Source: Uloborus plumipes (lineage: Eukaryota; Arthropoda; Arachnida; Araneae; Uloboridae). Taken from it: a DNA stretch of 64,000 nucleotides. The notes under the pieces were generated by a model. That model ran no database searches and had not been told where the DNA came from. It saw only the letters and a list, made by a program, of their open reading frames with translations. This document shows, in pieces, positions 11,183 to 21,803 of this stretch. The position numbers and the translations under genes were made by a program. The stretch lies in the NCBI GenBank assembly GCA_038373865.1, contig JAXGGA010006454.1:1-64000 (forward strand), written 5' to 3'. Position 1 is the first letter of the stretch, and the number at the start of each line of letters is the position of its first letter.

Positions 11183-11692
11183 GTAAGAATTCATAAATGG
11201 TACCATTTTTGCTCAGTAGATTTCAGCATATGTTCTGCAGAGAAGATAATGTCGGTTTCTCACCACTTGCAGCAAAAAGGTAAATGCAGCTTTTATTACT
11301 TCTCAAAATGCTATTATATGTAATTTCCTGCACCTAATAAAAATTTCACAGCACCAAATAGACTCTTCATGACCAGTTTAGTACTTTTAATGAAAAAAAT
11401 AATTGTAAATTTAATTGTTATTACAATTTTTATATCTGTTCTACTAATAGGACATCAGGCCTTGGAGCACACATGGCCCATTCTTCTTCATGTTCTATTA
11501 AGAGTACATAAGGTGCTTAGTAGTGCTAAAATCATGTTTTGTTTTAAAACAAAACACTACTTTCTGTAAAATTATTGCCGCATGACTTTAGTTTTTATAT
11601 TTTAAGGAATTTGTTGAATAAGTAGATGCATATTATTGTCTGTTTATATCAAATTACGCACACTGAAATGCATTTTTATTTGATTAGCCAAT

Positions 11693-12282
11693 ATGCGAAG
11701 TAAAAAGTTGTCCTTGTTGGAAGCCATTCAGTGCCTAAATAGTCTGGATGATTCTGATTTAGAAGATGTAGACATAGATGGGTCTGATGATGAATGGCAG
11801 CCATCAAATTATGGTTTGCCGCACTTGATACCTCATGAAGAGAAAGATTCCGTTATTTCAGTATGGCTATAACAAACTCTTGGTTAGAGTATAAACAGGA
11901 TGCCGCTTCGTTAGGAATTACACGTAAAGATCAAATGGATTTGCTCGATTTCATGTTTGATGTAGCAGAAACGTTGGCATTCGCAAAACAAGCAACTGCC
12001 GCTACTAAACGTGGGAGGCTATCAGGAAATAGTCCTGCTGTACCACCAGCGAAGAAAAAATTAAACCCAGCTGTTACACCTTGTGGAGATGTGAGGTATG
12101 ATTTAATAAATCACATGATTGAGAGAAGTTCGAAACAGCATAGGTATAGGTGCAAATTAGAAGGTTTCACCTACAAAACAACTTCTTATTATGAAAAATG
12201 TGAAGTGTATCATGTTTTCATGCGTAAAGCAATTGTTTCAAAAAAATTCACACCAAATAAGGGTAAATATACGAAGAAATAA
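11693..12282 (+). pseudogene. piggyBac-type transposase remnant (N and C termini joined)
   Basis: An ATG at 11693 opens a 59-codon frame ending at 11872 with an acidic N-terminus (DDSDLEDVDIDGSDDEW), typical of piggyBac-derived proteins. A second frame, shifted by one phase, runs 11863-12282. It contains WLEYKQDAASLGITRKDQMD and a C-terminal cysteine-rich block (RYRCKLEG...YEKCEVYHVF), the usual piggyBac C-terminus. The DDE catalytic core of about 400 residues is absent and the junction is out of frame. The start was chosen as the first ATG before the acidic region. Function is lost. Confidence 0.8.
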
Positions 12283-12463
12283 ATGTTCTCTTTTTTACTT
12301 TATAACAGCCTGGTGTCCTACGATTAGAACTTTTTAATTAGTTCCGTAATTGGTAGAATCTCATAATATTACATATTTAACATATTTACATGCATTATAG
12401 TATATATAACCACTCATTGATTTTTTATCTACCCAATTAAAAATTCAGGGCCGAAGAGGTTAA

Positions 12464-13320
12464 GAAACAAAATACAGGTTACTTTTAACGCAATTAATAT
12501 AATTTTTCATTCGAAATTTTCTGGTGAATTTAACTTTAACAAAATGTTTCAACACACAACCGCTACTTTTCAAGCTCACAAAAAGATTACATGCAATATT
12601 TTTATTTACAAAATCTATTTTCCAACCAGGGCTCTCAAAAACTTGAACACACTTTCAAGATAAATAACGATTATTTTCAAGTGGTTAAATTCAAGCACAG
12701 TAAAAATTTTCGATAAAATAGAAATGGTTTGTCTTGAATTTTGAACCCTTAAAAAAAACAATCAACTTCATGAAAATTAAAAGTAAAATGTCACGTCTCA
12801 ATTTGAAATTGCTACAACAAATACAACTGTGAAGTTTGAAATACTTAATTTCAATATATTTTGTTGATTTTTATCTTCACGTTAAGTTATCTTTAGCTCT
12901 TGTTCAAAAGAAAGACAATTTTCATAACAATAAAAGAAAAAAAATATTTTCCAACAACAAAATAAAATTAAACAAGCAATTGGGGAAAAATTGTTCTAAA
13001 AGTGATAAGTTCTTAAAATTTCCAAGTATAATTAGCTATATAAAATAAACTGAAGATAAAAAATTTACTTAAGAGTCATATCCAAAAATAAAAAATAGGA
13101 CAAAATCAAAGCAGAAATTACACTGTAACTTCGAAAATTCTGGTCTAAGTATAGATATTATAACATTGGGAAATTTTTCTAATCACTACTAGCGAGTAAA
13201 GAAGTAGGGAAATGAGGGGCAAAGTGAAATGGTAAAATATTTTCACAGAGGTAATTTTCGCAGAGAATAGTAAAATATTTTAAAGTGTGATTAGAAATTG
13301 AAGAGTGATTTAAGAGTGAT
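12464..13320. other. No gene recognised
   Basis: AT-rich DNA downstream of the piggyBac element. A 70-codon lysine- and asparagine-rich frame at 12836-13048 follows base composition only. No TIR or repeat is recognised. Confidence 0.5.
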
Positions 13321-13324
13321 TATT

Positions 13325-13436
13325 TATTTTATAAATAAATAAAATAATTTATTTTATAAATAAATAAAATAATTTATTTTATAAATAAATAAAATAATTT
13401 ATTTTATAAATAAATAAATAAATAAATAAATTTTAG
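13325..13436 (+). repeat. 25-bp AT-only tandem repeat
   Basis: About four copies of a 25-bp unit made of ATAAATAAATAAAATAATTT plus ATTTT, followed by (AAAT)n. Pure A/T, so no coding meaning. Confidence 0.9.
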
Positions 13437-13789
13437 GAAAATATCATTAACATAGTTTTCAAAATATGCACTAGTTTCTTCAAGATGATCAACAGAACAA
13501 GCTTCCAACTCCCAAATAAATTAAATAACATTATACTATTGTTTTTTTAAATTTATTCATAAATTTTAGAATGAACAAAATTTTAGAGAAAAAAGTATTT
13601 TTGCTAAATTTTATCGAGTGACGTCCTAATAAACAGAATAAATACACTTTCTAATAAATTATCTACACAAAGTCAGAAGTATTCAGGGTAAAATAAATTA
13701 ATAGATATTAACAAATGGTAACAACACATTCAGAGTGAATTAAAAAAGTTAGACACACTGATATGCTAGAGAAGTTTAATATCTTAAAG

Positions 13790-14020
13790 AACGGGCGAAA
13801 TAGTTTAATGAAACAAAACTTGCTCGTGAGTTAGGAGTTATTTTGAATCTTTCCGACATATTGCTTGCAGCCATCGTCGTATGAATTCGTCTTCTTTTGG
13901 GAGCGAAAATACTGCAACTTTTGGGCTATTTTCATAGTTGCCTTTACAGTTTATGGCACAGCATCTGTGCAGCATGTTCACAATATAATGTAATAACAAA
14001 AAATTAAAATGCGATGGCAA
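13790..14020 (-). pseudogene. THAP-type zinc-finger N-terminal fragment
   Basis: A minus-strand frame starting at 14020 reads CCAINCKGNY, then VAVFSLPKEDEFIRRWLQAI and CRKD. This is the first half of a THAP domain (C-x2/4-C, FxxP, W-xx-I). The frame stops after RKDSK. A one-base shift continues with ITPNSR, as expected before the missing C-x-x-H pair, so the domain looks broken. THAP domains occur in P-element-like transposases and in some host regulators. No DDE domain is visible nearby, so the parent gene cannot be decided. Confidence 0.6.
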
Positions 14021-14139
14021 TATTTATGACTATTTTTGAACTTTGGACGACAACGCTATCTGCATCTGCAAACAAAGATAACCACCCACAACACTGCAAT
14101 TGGCGAGTATTTTAACGCCAAACCGGTTCTCCGACCCCG

Positions 14140-14169
14140 TGGTGATACTACAGGGGTGTAGTATTACCA
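14140..14169. repeat. Short inverted repeat (hairpin)
   Basis: TGGTGATACTACA, a GGGG loop, then TGTAGTATTACCA: a 13-bp stem with one G.T pair, about 120 bp upstream of the THAP-like start on the minus strand. Its role is unknown; it could be part of a transposon end or upstream region. Confidence 0.6.
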
Positions 14170-14404
14170 GGGAGCGATTTTCGTCGCCGAGCGAAAAGCC
14201 AAGATAACAGGCAAATATGGCAACCAAGACTACTGTTTTCCTTTCGGACTACTAGAGAAGCCATGTTTTGCGATATTGTAACCCGTGAAGATTCTTTGTA
14301 ATCGAGACGGTAATGGCAGGGAGCGGAGTTCATAGTGAAAGGCAAAGGCAATAAAGCTCTAAAATAATACATATGTAGCGTATGTGTATGTACTATGAGC
14401 GTGA

Positions 14405-15799
14405 CTCTTATATCCCTCCTCGTATGCACGAAAACACATTGATATTAAAGACTGCCGTGGTCAAAGCTACGATAATGACAGCAATATGAGTGGGAAATAC
14501 AGTGGCTTACAAGCTCGTATTAAGGAAAAAAATAAATACGCAGAGTACATTCCCTGCTTTGCTCACTCATTAAATTTAGTTGCAAAGTGTGCGGCAGAAT
14601 GCTGTACGGAAGCGTCAATTTTTTTCAGTTTTGTTGAAAGCCTGTATGTTTTCTTCTCTGCTTCAACTTATCGATGGGGCCTTCTGGAAAAAGCCCTAGA
14701 CGAAGACGATACAGGCTCAAAACTCCCATGTTTGAAGAAGCCGTCCGACAGCAGGTGGTCTGCAGGAGCTGATGCAACTAAGGCACTTTTATGTGGTTTT
14801 AAGACAATCAAAGAGGTATTAGAGAACATCTCCAATAACTTGGAACAAAAAGCAGAATGTTGAAACCAGGCTTACGGAATAGTTTCAAAAATGTATAAAT
14901 TGGAAACTGGAATATGGACAATTTTGCGGAACAAAATTTTAGAACGTTTACTGGCTTCTAATGCTGCACTGCAATCAAGACCTCAATACCGGATCAAGAC
15001 CTCAATACCGGATCAAGACCTCAATACCGGATAGGCAATTTATGAATATTTACACGGATACGTTTAAGGAGTGCGGTCTACGTTTTCTGCTATTGAGACC
15101 CAAGCCAAGGAATTGACTGACTGCGTCGAATATGAGCAGCAAAATTCAAGAGGACGTAAACGAAATACGAAACATGACGATTTCGTCGGCTCTACTATAC
15201 TTGACGAAACTGTAGAAAATCAAACTCCCAAAAGAAAATTTGAGAATCAGGTGTTTATTTTTATCATCGATCACGTCTTGTCTGCCCTAACTAAACGCAT
15301 GGAAGCGTATCAAAAAGTAAGAAGCTTATTTGGAATACTTCGGGAGTTAAAATATCTTACAGCTGAAGAGATCTTGGAGAGAACGCCCAGTATTGTTGCT
15401 TTTTACGAAGAAGATTTGGAAGAGAGCTTGGGGGAAGAACTTATCCAATTCTCTGAGCTTATTAAAACAAACTTGGCACATGATATTGAAAATGAGAAGC
15501 AGGAAGCGCTTGAGCTTCAATATTATACGGTTATTGTAGAAAATTCATTGCAGTCCTGTTTAACGAATGTTGAGACTTTCTTACGCATTTATTTATCATT
15601 AATGATAACGAACTGCAGCGGAGAACGGTCGTTCTCAACATTAAAACGTGTCAAAAACGAATTACGTAACACGATGGGACAAAACCGTCTCAATAGTCTA
15701 ATCTTGTTGAACATGGAATGGAAATTACTCAGAGAAATGGATATGTCTTGTGTAATCACTAAGTTTGCTGATATGAAGTCAAGAAAAGTTTGCTTATAA
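14405..15799 (+). pseudogene. hAT transposase fragment, ZMYM1-like
   Basis: The frame around 14441-14863 contains the ZMYM1-type motif CRGQSYDNDSNMSGKYSGLQ followed by CFAHSLNLV. A second frame at 15071-15799 carries the C-terminal hAT dimerisation motif (NCSGERSFSTLKRVKNELR). Between them are a stop near 14861, frameshifts and a 19-bp triplication. The N-terminal zinc finger and first catalytic region are missing at the left. A hAT end reading CCTTAATCCGGCACTG finishes at 15960, so the right terminus of the element is present. No left TIR was found. Confidence 0.85.
14974..15030 (+). repeat. 19-bp unit repeated three times
   Basis: ATCAAGACCTCAATACCGG occurs three times head to tail with no differences, inside the hAT transposase remnant. 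A 19-bp unit is not a multiple of three, so each extra copy shifts the frame. Confidence 0.93.
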
Positions 15800-15899
15800 A
15801 ACAAATGGCTATGAATAGTGTTATTTCTAAGTTTTCTCACATTAACAATAATCAAGAATGTTTTTTTTTTAGTACCCAAAGTTTTGGTAGGGATTATTA

Positions 15900-15960
15900 G
15901 GGGGAAGGGGGCCCTTTGCAAGTTTTGCTACGGGCCCCGCTCTGCCTTAATCCGGCACTG
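15900..15960 (+). mobile_element. Right terminus of the hAT element
   Basis: Sequence GCTACGGGCCCCGCTCTGCC, then TTAATCCGGCACTG, is a hAT-type end (reverse strand begins CAGTGCCGGATTAAG). It closes the transposase-bearing element that ends at 15799. The expected matching 8-bp duplication at the left side was not seen. Confidence 0.6.
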
Positions 15961-18900
15961 CTCAAAGTCAGCAGTCAACCAAAACTGAAAAGGGAATCAT
16001 GCTGTTTTGGGGGGTTTCTTAATGATCTCAAAAAAAGCAACAACATCGAATTGTTTATATTTTTTCGGAGGGAAAAAGAAGTTTTGAAATAAACAGAAGA
16101 GATATAAAAAAAAACATTACATGCAAACCAGTATGTATCTTATCAAGTTTTGAGAAAAAAAAAAAGAAAAATATTATGTGTGGTCATATAAACACTTCAA
16201 GTCATTGTCTCAAGTAATTTTTATAGGTAAATATAACAAAGCAATTAATAATAAAATTTGGACCAAATAAATGGCAACGCATCAGCTGGTACAAAAATAT
16301 TTTTGATCTATACATAATGCTGTGAACCCTTTCCTCGTCGGAAAATGATTTTGAGTGCAATGGTGAGTTAAGTAAAATTTTTTTTTTTTTGCCTCTATTA
16401 CCTAGAGTCCTTAAGAATACGTAGTATTCAGAGTACGGACAACAGGGTATCATTTTTCTATTGGTGGATGCATTGTTGAGTCCGCCGCAGGCTATGTCGC
16501 TTTTTCTCTCGTAGCTTTAACATGGAGCGGCCGATAGTACTGTAAAAAAACATTTTTTTCGGATAATTAAAGGCGAGTAAAACTTTTTTAATGCTTATAT
16601 TACTATTCTATAATGTCTAAGCTATACGTATGTAGCTTTACTTTAGAGATTCTACTGGTATTTCTTTAATTATAACGTAGTTAAAATAGAAACATGCTTC
16701 CCGGTGTGTTATTATCCATTCTAATACATCATTTTGGTCTATTATTCTTACTTTTTCTCTTTGAATCGATAGTTACGATGGTAAACTTATTGAAAAACAT
16801 CACTTTGAGCTAAGAGAAAGTTTAAATTGTGTGAAATTAATTTATTTTCACGAACGCTCTTGTCTTTGCTTTGGCGCGGTCTGTTCATGCTTGGCGACGA
16901 GTGGAAGTTGGGAAGTAAGCGAGTATAAACATTTTGTGATGTGTGTTCTAAACGTTGTTGCGGCTTTTTTTTTTTCTTGTTCTAATGAATTCCAGCTGAT
17001 TCTGAAACCCAATTCAAGTAAGAATTTCGTTACGATTATTATTTTTCCTGTTTACTTCATTGATCAAAATGAATATTTAACCAATTGTAATGTCCCTGAG
17101 CGACGAATTGTCCAAGTTGAATTTTTTCTATGCAACATACAAGTACTTGGTGTCGGATTGTTTTTTATTTTCTTTTGAAAATATGTGTGGATGAAAGCAC
17201 ATTCTTTTGAAATTGCAGAATTATCAATGTTTGCTTCTGTGTGCTTTATCAAAAATTTCAATGGTGAAACTAGCAATGACCACATGAATTTACTGTAGCA
17301 TTTGCGTTTGATAAGAAACACATCGCTTTGCTTAAAATTCAGATTTCATTTTTCTATTTCAAAAAATAAGAATTTTCATCAAAACCTGTGACAATTTATG
17401 TTTCAGTGTGAGAATTAGTATTTTTCTTGTTCATTTCATAAGCAGAAATGTATTTACTCATCAATTTTAATGTTCCCAGAAACTATAAAACTCCAAAAGT
17501 CTCTTCATACAATGAATTTTAAGAAAAATGATGTCATGTTAAGGATTTAGCAAAATTGGTGAACAGCGAAAAATATTTATATGAATTTTTAATGTTTGCT
17601 ACTTTGTTTTGAAGACACTTCATAGTTTGTGAAATGTTTATTACTTTATATTTGTAAAATTATTGAAAACTTGAGTTTTTATGAGAGAATCTATTTTTTA
17701 TTTAAAATAACTATGAGCTTAGGTAAAATGCATTATATCCCATAGAGCAGTGGTTTCCAAAGTCTAGCCCGCCATGTTGCGAGTAAAATGCAATTGGTTC
17801 ATTTAACTATTTTTTCCAATATGTTTATGCGTTTGTTTGTTTGCTTTTTCTGTATAATTATTTATTCATGTTCTGTATATTTTTAGAGCTCTAGTATTCA
17901 TTACACAACATTATTATTGTGAGCTATGAAAATAAAAATTTATTCAAAATCAATTAGCAATAAAAATGCTATCACCTTACTTCTACAATCTTCTGTTTAT
18001 ATATGAATCAGAAAGGCCAATTTCGCATTCGATTTTAGAAATAAATGTCATACATAACGTACCACAATATAATATGCCATATAAAATATTATTTTAAGCT
18101 TAGAGATGTGTGTTAAAATCAAAGTTCTTGGAAGTTTTACTGACTTTTTTAATTAAAATATTGTTACTCGTCCTTCAATTTAATTATTTTTTACATTTTA
18201 GCAGTGTAGCCAAGGCCGTAGCCAGCAGGGGGGGGGGAGGCAAAATTTTCAAACCTCAAAAGTTTTAAAAAAGTATTCAACTAAAAAAAAAAAAGATTTC
18301 AAGTTTTGATGGTCGGAGATCCCCCCACCCTCTCAAAGTTGTGACGGGGCTGAGGTTTTTGATGATATAAAGAAAAATTAGAATAATAAAAATAAAAAAA
18401 ATCATTTGAATAAACTTGAATATTTTTTCTCACTATTTCGCCAAAGGAGTTTTTTTCTATCTTTTCAACTTAAAACTTAAATTATTCCGTCTCTCCTGCT
18501 GGTCTATAATCTTTAACGGGATAACAAAATTTATGGCACTTGTCGTTGAGATTCTTTTGTCATGGAAAAAGAAAGAAGATCCTCTCTTTTACGCCATAAA
18601 ACAAGTGTGTTGTCCCCTTTTGGGATTACTGTGAACAAATTAGCAAAAAGTATACGAATTTTTGAAAACTTCTATCTCTTAACATATTGATCACAGTAAT
18701 AACATATACAGATGTTTAAATCAGTTATTGTTATTATCAATGGAGAGGTGATGAGTTTATGAAAATGCATTCTTTGTTTTCTGGGTGCGAAGTGTTTTGT
18801 ACTATATTTCCCGACCCCTATAGCACATAGCAATTTATCGTCGCACTCCTTTATGTTCCTTCCTTCGGTCCCACGTCACCATGTCGCAGAGAAGGAGGGC

Positions 18901-19250
18901 AGCAGGGGGTAAACTCCAGCCCAGAGCAGGGATATGAAAGAAATTCTCTGGCGACGGGAGCCAGACACTTTCTGCCCCGATTCTCTTCCTTGCATTTACC
19001 CAGGGTTGCATTTACCATTGATGAGAGGGGCTTGATTTACCAAGAAGTCCATGAGGCTCGGCCTAGAGCCGTAGGGTCCCCACCTTGGAAGGGGGAGGGA
19101 GCAAAATCAAAGAAGAAATAGTAAATTATAACAAAGTATGATTTTAATATGGAAATCATGAAGTTGAAAATCAAAGTTTGTAGTTTCAACTCTACAGTAC
19201 TTCGATACACTTTTCAATGGGGCCCATCCAGATGTTCAGGGCCCGATTTA
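15961..19250. other. No gene recognised; AT-rich with single transposon ends
   Basis: No credible coding region. The 115-codon frame at 16831-17178 has no recognisable domain. At 17754 a hAT-like end starts CAGTGGTTTCCAAAGTCTAG, and at about 18209 a GCCGTAGCCAGCAGGGG phrase precedes a poly-G tract. Their partners were not found. Confidence 0.4.
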
Positions 19251-19400
19251 GAAATTTAAGTTCTGCCCTACTGTCCTAAAGTTCCTAAAATGGACACTGA
19301 TGGTGGAAAACTAAAATTGACGGGCCCCTCTAACTTAGCGAGCCTAGGGGCCATGCCTAGGCTGCCCTCCCCTTTCGCAGGGCCAGGCCAAGATGAGAAA
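19250..19400. mobile_element. hAT-like terminal fragments
   Basis: Contains CAGGGCCCGATTTAGAAATT near 19238 and several GGGCCCC/AGGGGCC phrases of the kind found at hAT ends elsewhere in the window. I could not pair both ends or find a duplication. Confidence 0.3.
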
Positions 19401-19513
19401 TTTTTTGATAAGAACTAGAACTATTTTGAAGGGCCTATATGCCAGCCCCTCAAACCCATTTGGTTAAACCAATATCCTATAGGTTGTGGGGACCTGTATA
19501 CTACGTATTGTTA

Positions 19514-19900
19514 AGCCCTTATCACACGACCCAATGTGAAGCTACTCTAACTTGGAGCAATCCTCAATTTCGGCCAACTCCAAACTTGTTTTCCTACTAC
19601 GTCATCGTTGCTGTGCAGGGTTGCCGTGCAATATCGTCTGCTAGAAAAAAAATTCATCCCCTTAAGTTGGCCACTCCTGATGGCGCCGATCTGTGACGAA
19701 GTTCTGCAGAGCTTTCCTATTAGTCGGAAAAGCAATTCGGCTCAATTTTATCGCTCCGCACGCAAAATCTTGGACTAAATTGGACGAGCGTCGGACAATA
19801 GGAATGATGACGTCAGTGTTGGCCCAAGTAGTTGAGGCAAATTGGTCTCGCCCGGAATTTTAGGGAATCGGGGGAAAAGTTGGATCGTGTGATAAGGCCT
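19514..19900 (+). mobile_element. PIF/Harbinger-type MITE, 387 bp
   Basis: The left end AGCCCTTATCACACGA and right end TCGTGTGATAAGGCCT are inverted relatives, flanked by TTA (19511-19513 and 19901-19903), the trinucleotide target typical of Harbinger. No transposase; the internal ORFs are unconvincing. Confidence 0.8.
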
Positions 19901-20399
19901 TTATGGAAAACATCTATATTCTATGAAGTACAGAGATATATATGTGCGAAAATTTTTCGTTGAGTAAAAGGCCCGATTAACTTTTGTGTCCCGAACGAGG
20001 AAAAATTTTGATTTTCCCTCCAATAACTGGCTTACCTGCGAACCAGGCCGAACATTATTAATTTTCCAGGGGGGTGGGGGAGGGTATACACTCAATGCAA
20101 ATTACCAAAAAACCTCGCCCCTACATGCAAATGCATTAAATAGGGGGGAAATGGGCATGATCGGGAGAAATTTGCTTCTGAACTGATTTCAAAGAAAGTA
20201 AAATTAAAACCATAGTCAGACTCCCGTGTTCAACTCCTATTGTAATGAATAAATTTCAAAATACTTACTAAAATGAAAAATATTTTCCCCCTAGATCCAA
20301 CGGGTTTCGAGTGAACGCATACAGTTGATCTTCCTTCTCTCATCTCGGGTCATCTTTTTTACTAAAACCTTCTTTGCATGATGATGGAAATTTTCAGCA

Positions 20400-20530
20400 T
20401 AACATTCACCCAGTAAATAACCGATCGTTAATTTTTTCGCTTTAAAAAGTGAAGATCTGGGCCCCTTTACTTTCGGAAGTGAAGGGGAGCAGCTGCACCC
20501 TTGCCCCCCCCCCCCGTACAAGCAGTCTAT
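20400..20530 (+). mobile_element. Fragment related to the hAT MITE at 21107
   Basis: CCCTTTACTTTCGGAAGTGA followed by a poly-C tract and an AGTCTATG end is a diverged copy of the right end of the element at 21107-21505 (TCTTTACTTTTGGAAGTGAG). Left end not identified. Confidence 0.45.
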
Positions 20531-21098
20531 GCTCCCATTGCGTCATAAGACTTGTAACCTCTTGTTTATTTTTTTTTCAAACAAACTTTCTTCACTTCGA
20601 ACCCCCCCCCCCCTGAAAAAAAATCCTGGCTGCGGCCTTGAGTGTAGCACCACGGACCCCCCTGGCATAGGCTCAAGGACCCCTGGGGTCAGCGGACTTA
20701 TATTATGGGAAACTCTGCCCCAGGGTATTGAAATAATTATTTGAAAGCGTAAAGGTATGTACAAACTTGCATTGTTGTAAGCTGCTGAATTTATATACTT
20801 AATACTGTGCTTTTTTTTTTTTTTTGGAAACATTCTGGTTTGCAGAAGTAGGAGTTGAATATTTTTAATTTCCTGCAAAGAATTTCTTGCTCTTTTATTA
20901 ATTGTTGAACTTTTAAAGTGTGCGCAGCACAATGATTCCATTATTTATTACATTATAGGATGAAATGTAGTTTTTCAGAAAATGAAAATGATCTCTCAAT
21001 AAATACAGAAAAATACTGATAATTTATTTTTAGAGTAGCATGAAGATGATTGAAATAAAATTTTGTTGCCCTTAAAAATTTCATCCCAGGCAGATCCA
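20531..21098. other. No gene recognised
   Basis: Poly-C and poly-T tracts, and a block at 20620-20720 with repeated GGACCCC phrases that may be part of an old hAT-like element. The 132-codon minus frame over 20543-20941 crosses poly-C/poly-A tracts and lacks any domain. Confidence 0.4.
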
Positions 21099-21106
21099 AA
21101 TTACTC

Positions 21107-21505
21107 CACAGGCGGCTAGTGCATCAAAAAAAGGGGGGGGGGAGGAAGGGGTAAAAAATGAGGAAGGGAGCCAGCATCTATAATACTGTTTTTTTTCTAT
21201 TGCAAATATTCGATTACTTTATTGATTTTTAATATTACTGAATAAATGATCTCTAAAATATGACAAATACAAACACAAAAGTCAAGATGGATGACCACCG
21301 TCGACTCCATTTGTACGAAATAACATGAAAAAAAAGACTATTTTTGGAATAATCAGCTTTAATTTTCGTGGAATAAATCAATCGACTGAGCAAAAAGTTT
21401 ATTTTTCAACTGATTATTACTTAATAACTCTGAAAAGTGAGGGGGCAAGGTCTCTTTACTTTTGGAAGTGAGGGGGCAGTGGCCCCCCTGTGCGAGCCGC
21501 CTATG
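21107..21505 (+). mobile_element. hAT-like MITE, 399 bp
   Basis: Starts CACAGGCGGCTAGTGCA and ends TGTGCGAGCCGCCTATG (inverted relatives). Near-identical 8-bp flanks AATTACTC (21099-21106) and GATTACTC (21506-21513) fit a hAT duplication with one later change. The interior is AT-rich with a poly-G tract and no coding. Confidence 0.75.
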
Positions 21506-21803
21506 GATTACTCAATAAGCCAATTAGGCCACAACAGTTTAGGGGCCTCCAAATATCTAAAATTGTTCTATTCATTGGCTAAATTTTTTTATTCCACACG
21601 TAAGAACTGTAAAGCTTGAGTATAGGGGCCTAAAAAAGAATTTGGCCTTGGGGCCCTGTGATGTCTTAATCCAACCCGACCCTAAAATATTTCCTATGCC
21701 CTGTTTTTCTTTAAAAAAAAAGGGCACATTAAATATTTTTATGTGCCTTTATTGCTTGCCGGTTAGTTTTAATGGAATTTAGAGGAAAGAAACCATTTAG
21801 TAT

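Larger units (their letters stand above)
8274..12459 (+). mobile_element. piggyBac-like element, internally deleted, with nested hAT
   Basis: Left end CCCCTTCTGCCCTGG and right end CAGGGCCGAAGAGG are inverted relatives, flanked on both sides by TTAA (8270-8273 and 12460-12463), the piggyBac target. Without the nested hAT element (8390-11182) the element is about 1.4 kb. It carries the first and last parts of a piggyBac-type transposase with the catalytic middle missing, so it cannot move by itself. Confidence 0.88.

Noticed and set aside
20543..20941. 132-codon minus frame
   Set aside because: Built on poly-A, poly-T and poly-C tracts; no domain or splice context.
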